13,897 nucleotides of DNA from JBJENW01 sp051880395 (GTDB lineage Bacteria; Bacillota; Clostridia; Lachnospirales; Lachnospiraceae), in the NCBI GenBank assembly GCA_051880395.1, contig JBJENW010000150.1, positions 1 to 13,897 of the forward strand, in the 5' to 3' direction. Numbering within the stretch: the first letter of the stretch is position 1; the number at the start of each line of letters is the position of its first letter. Of this stretch, positions 7,995-13,843 are shown piece by piece. Below the pieces are notes generated by a model. The model saw nothing but the letters and a program-made list of their open reading frames with translations, was not told the origin of the DNA and did no database searches. A program made the translations under genes and the position numbers.

Positions 7995-8020
7995 TGTTAC
8001 AATTGTTACGATTTTGTTAC
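7995..8020 (+). promoter_or_regulatory. WalR/PhoP-like direct repeats at the hydrolase transcription start
   Basis: TGTTAC occurs three times, at 7995-8000, 8004-8009 and 8015-8020. The last two form TGTTAC-N5-TGTTAC, an exact match to the WalR (YycF) consensus TGTWAH-N5-TGTWAH known from Bacillus and Staphylococcus. The 11-base period suits any OmpR/PhoB-family regulator. It covers about +1 to +17 of the hydrolase transcript, a position that would favour repression. Confidence 0.5.
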
Positions 8021-8026
8021 GAACAG

Positions 8027-8055
8027 ATTATAACAAAATGAAATACCAGTGTCAA
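8027..8055 (-). promoter_or_regulatory. Consensus promoter for the cell-wall hydrolase
   Basis: On the minus strand TTGACA (8050-8055) and TATAAT (8027-8032) are 17 bases apart, a perfect sigma-70/sigma-A consensus. The transcript should begin near 8020, giving a leader of about 86 bases. So strong a core promoter implies high expression unless repressed. Confidence 0.88.
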
Positions 8056-8146
8056 GCAAGCCTCCATTTTCTGGTAGATATTGCAGAATTTCTGTCCAGC
8101 TTTTAATCAATATTTCACGTTTTCTGTGTCATATTTTCCAAAACAA

Positions 8147-8158
8147 GAACGTATGTTC
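8147..8158. promoter_or_regulatory. LexA (SOS) box-like palindrome 1
   Basis: GAAC-GTAT-GTTC is a perfect inverted repeat and matches the core of the Gram-positive SOS box, CGAACRNRYGTTYC, except at the two outer bases. It is centred about 130 bases upstream of the predicted hydrolase transcription start. Confidence 0.5.
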
Positions 8159-8222
8159 TGCATGTTTCGGAAGATATGAACAAAAAAACGCATCTGTTTT
8201 TGGGTATAATTTCTATTTCGAA

Positions 8223-8234
8223 GAACATATGTTC
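8223..8234. promoter_or_regulatory. LexA (SOS) box-like palindrome 2
   Basis: GAAC-ATAT-GTTC, with a C following, matches 13 of 14 positions of the Gram-positive SOS box CGAACRNRYGTTYC. It lies 76 bases, centre to centre, from the first box. A plus-strand TATAAT at 8205-8210 lies just beside it, but no -35 box is seen. Confidence 0.5.
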
Positions 8235-8304
8235 CGTTCCATAAGTACCGTTTTCTTAAAAAAAAATTAAAAAACGTTTGTTTGAAACGCTGAAATATCA
8301 AAAA

Positions 8305-8345
8305 AAGACAGGTAAATAAGGCGTTTCTACCTTATTTCCTGTCTT
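8305..8345 (-). terminator. Intrinsic terminator of pgi
   Basis: AAGACAGG (8305-8312) pairs with CCTGTCTT (8338-8345), and AAATAAGG (8314-8321) with CCTTATTT (8330-8337). One base (8313) is bulged and the loop is 8 bases. On the minus strand the stem runs into seven T residues, so this is a classical terminator about 30 bases after the pgi stop codon. In the plus direction a T-run comes only about 10 bases beyond the stem, so termination there would be weak. Confidence 0.92.
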
Positions 8346-8375
8346 AGTTGTTACATTTTTTTATAATGCATATTT

Positions 8376-9722
8376 TTACAAACGTTTCATAAGTGCTTCT
8401 CTTGCTTCCTCAAATCCAGGTTTGCCGAGAAGTGCAAACATATTTTTCTTGTAGCTCTCCACACCCGGCTGATCAAACGGATTGACACCTAACAGATATC
8501 CGCTGATTCCACATGCAAACTCGAAGAAGTAGAATAATTCTCCCAGATAAAATTCATCCTGCTCTGGAATTTTCACTTTTAAGTTTGGAACATTTCCATC
8601 TGTGTGTGCTAAGATCGTTCCATTCATGGCACTCTTATTTACAAAATCCATATCTTTTCCGGCAAGATAATTCAAGCCATCTAAGTCGGTTTCTTCTTTT
8701 TGAATGACCACATTTCCACGGGACTTTTCAATCTCTAATACAGTTTCAAACATAATACGGGAACCATCCTGAATAAACTGTCCCATAGAGTGCAAATCCG
8801 TTGTCAGATCGACAGATGCCGGGAATAAACCTTTCTGATCTTTTCCCTCGCTCTCACCGTAGAGCTGTTTCCACCACTCCGATACATAGTGGAGACTTGG
8901 TTCATAGTTTGCAACAACTTCCACAGACTTGCCTTTTCGAAGTAAAATGTTACGGACAGCCGCATATTTCATTGCGTCATTGTCTTTGTAGTCCTGTTCG
9001 ATCGCCAACTTTCTTCCCTCTGCGGCACCGTCCATCAATTTCTGGATGTCTGCACCGCTGACTGCGATCGGAAGCAGACCAACTGCGGTCAATACAGAAA
9101 AACGTCCGCCAACATCATCCGGAACAACGAATGTCTCGTATCCTTCTTCGTCAGACAAATGTTTCAGGGCACCTTTCTGTTTATCGGTTGTCGCATAGAT
9201 TCGTTTCGCTGCCTCTTCTTTTCCATATTTCTTCTCTAATTTTTCTTTAAAAATACGGAATGCGATTGCCGGTTCTGTTGTTGTACCGGATTTGGAAATG
9301 ACGTTAATGGAGAAATCACGGTCACCGACTACATCCAGCAGTCCTTCGATATACGCACCGCTCAAATTGTTTCCAACATAATAAATCTCAGGCGTTTTTC
9401 GCGCTTCTTTTGGAAGATTATTATAAAATCCGTGTCTTAAAAACTCGATTGCCGCACGTGCTCCTAAATAGGAACCTCCAATGCCGATGACAACCAAAAC
9501 ATCCGAATCCGACTGAATTTTTTCTGCCGCTTTCTGGATTCTGGCAAATTCTTCTTTATCATAATCGACTGGGAGATCGATCCAACCTAAAAAGTCATTG
9601 CCTGCGCCTGTTTTTTTCAATAATACTTCCTTTGCGTCAGCGGTCTGCTTTTCCATATAGGAAATTTCTTCACTGCTGATAAAAGATTCTGCTTTTGAAT
9701 AATCGAATGTAACTTTATTCAT
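8376..9722 (-). CDS. pgi: Glucose-6-phosphate isomerase
   Basis: Pgi interconverts glucose-6-phosphate and fructose-6-phosphate in glycolysis. I place the start at the ATG ending at 9722 (448 aa, the usual length for the short Bacillus-type enzyme). AAGGAG lies 9 bases upstream. The longer frame adds 16 residues without family resemblance. SIS-fold motifs seen are IGIGGSYLGARA (79-90), the phosphate loop SKSGTTTEPA (143-152), signature 1 DVGGRFSVLTAVGL (203-216), catalytic E290 and H311, and signature 2 ending in NPFDQPGVESYK with K425. It has its own promoter and a strong terminator. The 109-aa gene lies upstream in the same direction. Confidence 0.97.
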   Translation of the reverse strand: MNKVTFDYSKAESFISSEEISYMEKQTADAKEVLLKKTGAGNDFLGWIDLPVDYDKEEFARIQKAAEKIQSDSDVLVVIGIGGSYLGARAAIEFLRHGFYNNLPKEARKTPEIYYVGNNLSGAYIEGLLDVVGDRDFSINVISKSGTTTEPAIAFRIFKEKLEKKYGKEEAAKRIYATTDKQKGALKHLSDEEGYETFVVPDDVGGRFSVLTAVGLLPIAVSGADIQKLMDGAAEGRKLAIEQDYKDNDAMKYAAVRNILLRKGKSVEVVANYEPSLHYVSEWWKQLYGESEGKDQKGLFPASVDLTTDLHSMGQFIQDGSRIMFETVLEIEKSRGNVVIQKEETDLDGLNYLAGKDMDFVNKSAMNGTILAHTDGNVPNLKVKIPEQDEFYLGELFYFFEFACGISGYLLGVNPFDQPGVESYKKNMFALLGKPGFEEAREALMKRL

Positions 9723-9783
9723 GCTGCACACTCCTTTTTTATCTACTGTTGATTGATAGTTTTGTGACACTGGTTTTTTGGGG

Positions 9784-9800
9784 ATGAAACCGGTTGTTCA
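9784..9800. promoter_or_regulatory. Possible cre (CcpA) site at the pgi start
   Basis: The plus-strand sequence starting ATGAAACCGG at 9784 matches the Bacillus cre consensus WTGNAANCGNWNNCW at all defined positions but one (T for C near the end). It falls just downstream of the predicted pgi transcription start and is flanked by the arms TGAA and TTCA. This is inference from consensus only. Confidence 0.3.
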
Positions 9801-9809
9801 ACTGCTCTC

Positions 9810-9838
9810 ATTGTAGCAAATTGATACTTATTTATCAA
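9810..9838 (-). promoter_or_regulatory. Promoter of pgi
   Basis: On the minus strand TTGATA (9833-9838) and TACAAT (9810-9815) are separated by 17 bases. The start is predicted near 9803, with a leader of about 80 bases. The -35 box overlaps the stop codon of the 109-aa gene, as the greA promoter overlaps dusB. Confidence 0.78.
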
Positions 9839-10164
9839 GGAAAATATTCCTTCAGCACATGATCGAACAGTTTCTCATCCTCCTCACTTATTTTGTGCGT
9901 TTCCTCTGGTTTTTTCCCTTTTTCCAGTTCCTTCTGTATATATCGGACAATTTCCTCTCTTTCTTCGCTTTTTTCTGACGGTTCTTCCTCCAATGCAATG
10001 GCTTCCATGTACTCTTTGATCTTTTTCATCATAAGTTTCATCTTTTTGTTGATCGCGTGAATCTGAAACGTGCGCACAATGCTGAAAAATACAAACAGCA
10101 CACAAGCGCTTGTCACAAAAAACGCTTCATTTCTCATTAGTAAGATGCGTGTTGCCTCTAACAT
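9835..10164 (-). CDS. Small single-pass membrane protein of unknown function
   Basis: This 109-aa protein has one hydrophobic segment at about 14-33 (FFVTSACVLFVFFSIV). A basic stretch follows (KKMKLMMKKIK, 40-50), then a strongly charged, probably coiled-coil region (about 50-100) rich in Glu and Lys. The basic residues after the membrane segment suggest the C-terminal part is cytoplasmic. I do not recognise the family. The ATG has AAGGAG about 6-7 bases upstream and a promoter at 10214-10241. It diverges from murG and precedes pgi with no terminator between, so its transcript may continue into pgi. Alternatives such as a holin or toxin are not supported by length or residue pattern. Confidence 0.8.
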   Translation of the reverse strand: MLEATRILLMRNEAFFVTSACVLFVFFSIVRTFQIHAINKKMKLMMKKIKEYMEAIALEEEPSEKSEEREEIVRYIQKELEKGKKPEETHKISEEDEKLFDHVLKEYFP

Positions 10165-10213
10165 AGTCTTCTCCTTCCCCGCAAAAAAATACCTTTCTTT
10201 TTGCGTTACTTCT

Positions 10214-10241
10214 ATTATAATGTATATACTGTTATAAACAA
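10214..10241 (-). promoter_or_regulatory. Promoter of the 109-aa membrane protein gene
   Basis: On the minus strand TTGTTT (10236-10241) and a perfect TATAAT (10214-10219) are separated by 16 bases. The start is predicted near 10207, about 40 bases before the ATG. Confidence 0.65.
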
Positions 10242-10247
10242 AGAAGT

Positions 10248-10267
10248 TTCGACCGCATGTTTCGACA
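10248..10267 (-). promoter_or_regulatory. Tandem Spo0A-box-like heptamers upstream of murG
   Basis: Read on the minus strand, TGTCGAA (10261-10267) is a perfect 0A box (consensus TGNCGAA/TGTCGAA). GGTCGAA (10248-10254) has one mismatch. Both lie in the direct repeat GTTTCGAC of plus-strand reading, 13 bases apart, between the divergent promoters of murG and the 109-aa gene. Confidence 0.4.
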
Positions 10268-10298
10268 CATTCTTTTCACTGTTTTTTCTTATCTTTTC

Positions 10299-10326
10299 TT
10301 GACTTTTTAGCATAACTGTATAATAT
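10299..10326 (+). promoter_or_regulatory. Probable promoter of murG
   Basis: TTGACT at 10299-10304 is followed by TATAAT at 10319-10324, a spacing of only 14 bases. An overlapping, weaker -10, TAATAT at 10321-10326, would give 16. The start would fall near 10331-10333, leaving a very short leader to the murG ATG at 10353. The unusual spacing may mean an activator is used. Confidence 0.55.
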
Positions 10327-10352
10327 TAGAAGGAGTGATGGAGGAAAAAGAC

Positions 10353-11423
10353 ATGAAAAAGATAATTATGACAGGTGGGGGTACTGCTGGACATGTGACA
10401 CCGAATATCGCCCTGTTCCCCCGCTTAAAGGAACTTGGATACGAAATTCACTATATCGGTTCCTACAAAGGCATTGAAAAAAAATTGATCGAAGATTATG
10501 GCATTCCTTATTATGGAATTTCATCTGGTAAATTAAGACGGTATTTTGACTGGAAAAATTTTACTGACCCATTTAAAGTATTAAAAGGATACGGGCAGGC
10601 GATTCATCTGGTAAAAAAGATCAAACCGGATATTATCTTCTCAAAAGGCGGATTTGTATCCGTTCCGGTCGTTTTAGCCGCAAAGCACTGTAAAGTACCG
10701 GCGATCATCCATGAATCCGATCTGACACCAGGACTGGCAAACAAGCTGGCGATTCCTTCTGCCACAAAAGTCTGCTGCAATTTCCCGGAAACCGTAGAGT
10801 ATCTTCCAAAAGAAAAAGCGGTACTGACCGGTTCCCCGATCCGTCAGGAGCTGTTGCGCGGTGATGCCGAGAAAGGTCGCGCACTCTGCCAATTTAATAA
10901 AGAAAAACCTGTACTGCTTATGGTCGGTGGAAGCAGCGGCTCTCAATTTATGAATGAAAGTCTGCGCGGCATCCTGCCAGAACTTTTGAAAGAATTTCAG
11001 GTCGTGCATCTGTGCGGAAAGGGAAATCTCGATCCAAATCTGATGAAAAAGGAAGGCTATAAACAACTTGAATATGCCAAAGGTGAGTTAAAAGATCTGT
11101 TTGCCTTAGCCGATCTTGTCATTTCCCGTGCAGGGGCAAATTCGATCTGTGAGCTTTTAGCACTTCGCAAACCGAATATTCTGATCCCGCTTTCTGCAAA
11201 TGCGAGCCGCGGTGACCAGATTTTGAACGCGCATTCCTTTGAAAACCAGGGATTCAGTACCGTGATCGAGGAGGAGAACTTCAGCAACCTTGTTTTAATG
11301 GATGCCATTCATAACACCTTAAAAAACAAAGACAAATTTATAGACGCCATGTCAAAGAGTAAACAGTTAAATTCCATCGATACCATTATCAATCTGATTG
11401 AAAAAACAGCTGCACACAAATAA
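10353..11423 (+). CDS. murG: UDP-GlcNAc--lipid I N-acetylglucosaminyltransferase MurG
   Basis: MurG adds GlcNAc to lipid I on the inner face of the membrane to make lipid II for peptidoglycan. The start chosen is the ATG at 10353 (356 aa), with GGAGG 8 bases upstream. In-frame GTG/ATG codons at 10335-10340 would lie almost on the transcription start. The N-terminal GT28 domain has GGGTAGHVTPN at 8-18, SKGGFVSVPV at 97-106 and HESDLTPG at 120-127. The C-terminal domain has GGSSGS at 192-197 and the UDP-binding SRAGANSICE at 258-267. Stretches such as SSGKLRRYF and HLCGKGNLD resemble the second MurG of Bacillus cereus rather than the division-cluster copy. No division or mur genes flank it. A bidirectional terminator follows. 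Confidence 0.94.
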   Translation: MKKIIMTGGGTAGHVTPNIALFPRLKELGYEIHYIGSYKGIEKKLIEDYGIPYYGISSGKLRRYFDWKNFTDPFKVLKGYGQAIHLVKKIKPDIIFSKGGFVSVPVVLAAKHCKVPAIIHESDLTPGLANKLAIPSATKVCCNFPETVEYLPKEKAVLTGSPIRQELLRGDAEKGRALCQFNKEKPVLLMVGGSSGSQFMNESLRGILPELLKEFQVVHLCGKGNLDPNLMKKEGYKQLEYAKGELKDLFALADLVISRAGANSICELLALRKPNILIPLSANASRGDQILNAHSFENQGFSTVIEEENFSNLVLMDAIHNTLKNKDKFIDAMSKSKQLNSIDTIINLIEKTAAHK

Positions 11424-11433
11424 ACATTTTGAC

Positions 11434-11479
11434 AAAAAAGAAGGGTCCGAAACACACATGTCTCAGATCCTTCTTTTTT
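11434..11479. terminator. Bidirectional terminator between murG and the HIT gene
   Basis: The A-run and stem at 11434-11447 (AAAAAAGAAGGGTC) pair with 11466-11479 (GATCCTTCTTTTTT) with one G-T wobble and an 18-base loop. T-runs follow the stem on both strands, so it can end both the rightward murG transcript and the leftward HIT transcript. Confidence 0.9.
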
Positions 11480-11490
11480 CTTTTCTTCTT

Positions 11491-11910
11491 TTACGCCTGT
11501 TCGATAGAAGAACGAATCTCTTCTAATTCCTCATCACGAAACGTTTCATGACTCCACTGTAAAATGTCATTATTTTTTGCATCGGCGTATCGTGGAATCA
11601 GATGCATATGGAAGTGAAATACGGTCTGTCCCGCAACTTCGCCATTGTTCTGAACAACATTAAATCCGTCATAATTCAAGGCTTTTTTCATTTTTGCTGC
11701 CATCTTTTTTGCAAGCACAAATACTTTTGATGCTGTTTCTTCATCTAACTCATCGATATTTGCGTAATGCTCTTTCGGTAAAATCAGGGCATGTCCCTTT
11801 GATGCAGGGCTTGCATCTAAGATCACACGAAAGGTATCATCCTCATACACCGTGTTTGTCGGAATCTCTCCGTTTGCTAATTTACAAAAAATACATGATT
11901 CGTCTTTCAT
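11491..11910 (-). CDS. HIT family hydrolase (Hint-like nucleotide phosphoramidase)
   Basis: HIT proteins hydrolyse AMP-linked substrates such as AMP-lysine or AMP-NH2. The physiological substrate in bacteria is usually unknown. The protein is 139 aa, as expected. The catalytic histidine triad is HFHMHL at 99-104 (H99, H101, H103). A zinc-type CxxC is at C6-C9 and the conserved GHALILPKEHY at 39-49. The ATG has AAAGGAA upstream and a promoter at 11973-12000. It is monocistronic and ends at the terminator shared with murG. Specific activity cannot be assigned. Confidence 0.95.
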   Translation of the reverse strand: MKDESCIFCKLANGEIPTNTVYEDDTFRVILDASPASKGHALILPKEHYANIDELDEETASKVFVLAKKMAAKMKKALNYDGFNVVQNNGEVAGQTVFHFHMHLIPRYADAKNNDILQWSHETFRDEELEEIRSSIEQA

Positions 11911-11972
11911 TTTAACTTTCCTTTCTTTGTTTTTTTCTTTCTATTATTAACCAAAACCCCACATATTACCTT

Positions 11973-12000
11973 ATAATATATGAAATTTTAATTCTGTCGA
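11973..12000 (-). promoter_or_regulatory. Promoter of the HIT gene
   Basis: On the minus strand TCGACA (11995-12000) and TATTAT (11973-11978) are separated by 16 bases, with a start near 11966. The -35 box lies within the Spo0A-box-like TGTCGAA on the opposite strand. Confidence 0.6.
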
Positions 12001-12001
12001 A
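11995..12001 (+). promoter_or_regulatory. Spo0A-box-like heptamer between HIT and kinase genes
   Basis: TGTCGAA is a perfect match to the 7-base 0A box. It overlaps the -35 element of the HIT promoter and lies about 110 bases upstream of the kinase ATG. Bound Spo0A~P would be expected to block the HIT promoter and might activate the kinase gene. This is inference. Confidence 0.35.
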
Positions 12002-12110
12002 ACGTGTCATACGCTTTTCGTTGCATCTTTGTCTACATAATGATAAACTAATTCTATATATTACATATAAAGTTTGTAGATATTGTTCACATTGTTTTAA
12101 GGAGGCAATT

Positions 12111-12776
12111 ATGTTAAACACTGATGACTATCGAAAAATATTTCATGAAATTAAAAATTCGATCACGATCATCAACAGCTCTCTCCAGCTCATTGCAAAG
12201 CAACATCCAAAAGTTTGTGAGCTCTCTTACTGGAGAGAAACCATGCAGGAAACATCTTACCTGCGACAGCTAGTCACGGAACTCTCCTCGAATCGTTTAG
12301 GAGAAGCTTCTAGTTTTGCAGATACCGATCTGCACGAATTGATGAAACAGATCATGGACTCCGTTTCTGTTTTTGCAGATGATTCTGATTTCCACTGTAA
12401 ACTGGAAATCCCGGAATTTTTACCGATCATCCAGGCGGATGCCATGCAGCTAAAACTTGCTGTGATCAATCTGTTAAAAAATTCGTATGAATCCATGCAC
12501 AAAACCGGACAAGTCATTCTTTCCGTTTTTCAGATTCCAAATTCTATTCAGATCGATGTGACAGACTTTGGAAGTGGCATTCCGGAAGAATCTATCAATA
12601 CGATTCTGATCCCTTTTGTCTCTACCAAATGCTGCGGTACTGGTCTGGGACTCTCTATTACAAATGAAATCGTAAAAGCACACCAAGGAACACTTTCTTT
12701 TCATAATAACCAGCCAAAAGGTTGTACCTTTTCTATTATACTGCCAGTTATAAAAAAGAATCTTAACCAAACGTAA
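12111..12776 (+). CDS. Small sensor-less histidine kinase (orphan)
   Basis: This is a 221-aa soluble ATP-dependent histidine kinase. The start is set by a perfect AAGGAGG 6-7 bases before the ATG. The open frame extends 30 codons upstream without support. The phospho-acceptor is H12 in FHEIKN (11-16), at the very N-terminus, followed by a dimerisation helical hairpin (about 7-62). The HATPase_c domain follows, with N-box NLLKNS at 120-125, G1 DFGSGIP at 152-158, F-box PFVSTK at 168-173 and G2 GTGLGLS at 176-182. No membrane, PAS, GAF or HAMP domain is present, and no response regulator lies alongside. Such orphan kinases in Clostridia sometimes phosphorylate Spo0A. The 3' end overlaps the next, converging gene by 14 bases. 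Confidence 0.9.
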   Translation: MLNTDDYRKIFHEIKNSITIINSSLQLIAKQHPKVCELSYWRETMQETSYLRQLVTELSSNRLGEASSFADTDLHELMKQIMDSVSVFADDSDFHCKLEIPEFLPIIQADAMQLKLAVINLLKNSYESMHKTGQVILSVFQIPNSIQIDVTDFGSGIPEESINTILIPFVSTKCCGTGLGLSITNEIVKAHQGTLSFHNNQPKGCTFSIILPVIKKNLNQT

Positions 12777-13755
12777 AAAGACTGTCTAACATCCGCAAAG
12801 TTTTAAAATTCCCCTTTGCGGTCATTTCACCAGTCATAAATGCGCGCTGGAATGTCATGCGACCGCGTGTGATCCCGTCCATGACCTCTGGCGTCATTTT
12901 TGCGTACACATCGACATTTTCCTGTTGTCCATAATGGCATGCCACATCATCCCCAGACACTTCCACGACGAGTGGTTTTTTCTTTCCTTCGATCATGAAT
13001 AAATAGGTCGCGCTAAAGTTATCCTGCGGCACAAAATGTGTCTGGAAATCCTTGATATACTCGACATTCGCCTCCTGTTCTGATTTTCCGAGCAGATCTT
13101 TGAACATACTTGTCAGCTCTTCGATATCCTCTTTTTGTTTTTTGACATATCCGTCATCGGATACATATTTGGACAATTGCTCACTCTCCTGCGGTGTCAG
13201 CTCCAATGGCTGCATCTTTTGTACCGTCTGACGTACCGCCTGATTGCTCGTCGGCAGGCTTGCCATTTTCTGTGAAATGAAACGATACAGATTTTCTGCT
13301 TTTTTCTCAATGATCACTGTATAATCTTCATTCATTTTAAATGTTGCAAGGTCATTGACATACCCGCACAGTCCATTACACGGAGTCCCTCCAAGCATTT
13401 CCCACGCATTGATCAGCGTTGTCATCGCTTCCCGTTCCCCATAAGTAGTCGACATGACCACCGGCTCCATATAGAGACCTGCAATTCTCTCTTTATCCCC
13501 GTACAGCCAGCAGGCGTCTAAAAACTGCTGCATATATCCGCCGATTCCAAGCCACTCCACAGTCGTTGCCAAGATGATACCATCTGCATCTTTCAACGTC
13601 TGCGGAAGTGTTGAAATGCTGTTTTTGCTTTCATATATATTAAACCGCTCTATCGTCACATGCAATTCTTCCAGCACTGCCTGCATTTTATCGATCACAT
13701 ACAGTGTCGGATCATCCAATACCCCTCGTCCGCCATAATAAATATTTATCTTCAT
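12763..13755 (-). CDS. NAD(P)H-dependent FMN reductase/flavodoxin-like protein fused to an SCP2 domain
   Basis: This 330-aa cytoplasmic protein has two parts. Residues 1-165 look like the flavodoxin-like NADPH-dependent FMN reductase fold, with a first strand KINIYYGG, DGIILATTVEWLG (58-70) and VVMSTTYGERE (99-109). Residues about 230-328 resemble an SCP2 sterol-carrier domain, with DVYAKMTPEVMDGI (282-295), RGRMTFQRAFMTGEM (297-311) and a KGNF motif. A charged helical linker lies between (about 185-228). SCP2 domains bind lipids or other hydrophobic ligands, so a flavin reductase acting on a hydrophobic substrate is plausible but unproven. The ATG has AAGGAGGG upstream and its own promoter. 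No terminator is seen within the converging overlap. Confidence 0.85.
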   Translation of the reverse strand: MKINIYYGGRGVLDDPTLYVIDKMQAVLEELHVTIERFNIYESKNSISTLPQTLKDADGIILATTVEWLGIGGYMQQFLDACWLYGDKERIAGLYMEPVVMSTTYGEREAMTTLINAWEMLGGTPCNGLCGYVNDLATFKMNEDYTVIIEKKAENLYRFISQKMASLPTSNQAVRQTVQKMQPLELTPQESEQLSKYVSDDGYVKKQKEDIEELTSMFKDLLGKSEQEANVEYIKDFQTHFVPQDNFSATYLFMIEGKKKPLVVEVSGDDVACHYGQQENVDVYAKMTPEVMDGITRGRMTFQRAFMTGEMTAKGNFKTLRMLDSLFTFG

Positions 13756-13814
13756 GCCTTCCCTCCTTCTGCCGCCCTACTTCTACCAGATAGGCATGCA
13801 AACTCTCTATTTAT

Positions 13815-13843
13815 AGTATATCTATAATTTACTTGAAAATCAA
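13815..13843 (-). promoter_or_regulatory. Promoter of the FMN reductase-SCP2 gene
   Basis: On the minus strand TTGATT (13838-13843) and TATACT (13815-13820) are separated by 17 bases. The start is predicted near 13808, with a leader of about 50 bases. Direct repeats of TTTTCATAC at 13856-13864 and 13872-13880, 16 bases apart, lie just upstream of the -35 box. Confidence 0.72.

Larger units (their letters stand above)
7935..8375. other. Long non-coding regulatory region between sleB-like gene and pgi
   Basis: These 441 bases hold no convincing gene. Open frames at 8049-8270 (plus) and 8107-8301 (minus) start with GTG or TTG, lack ribosome binding sites and have no recognisable protein character. 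From left to right the region holds the hydrolase ribosome binding site and leader, a run of three TGTTAC repeats (7995-8020), a consensus promoter (8027-8055), and about 90 bases without evident signals. LexA-like palindromes follow at 8147-8158 and 8223-8234, with a weak A/T dyad between them (8181-8202). An A-rich stretch (8256-8274) and the pgi terminator (8305-8345) complete it. Confidence 0.7.

Noticed and set aside
8001..8105. Short minus-strand frame starting with TTG near 8105 that runs through the hydrolase promoter (about 34 codons)
   Set aside because: It lies across a consensus promoter, has no ribosome binding site and no recognisable relative.
8205..8210. Plus-strand TATAAT beside the second LexA-like box, as promoter of a small RNA ending at the pgi terminator
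   Set aside because: No -35 or extended -10 element is present, and the terminator is poor in the plus direction.
8049..8270. 73-codon plus-strand open frame in the region upstream of the hydrolase
   Set aside because: GTG start without a ribosome binding site, cysteine/phenylalanine-rich random-looking product, and it covers the regulatory palindromes.
8107..8301. 64-codon minus-strand open frame in the same region
   Set aside because: TTG start, no ribosome binding site, and a product typical of translated A/T-rich non-coding DNA.
12021..12110. 30-codon extension of the histidine kinase that might encode a sensor
   Set aside because: Its residues do not look like a domain, no ribosome binding site is present, and the inner ATG has a perfect AAGGAGG.
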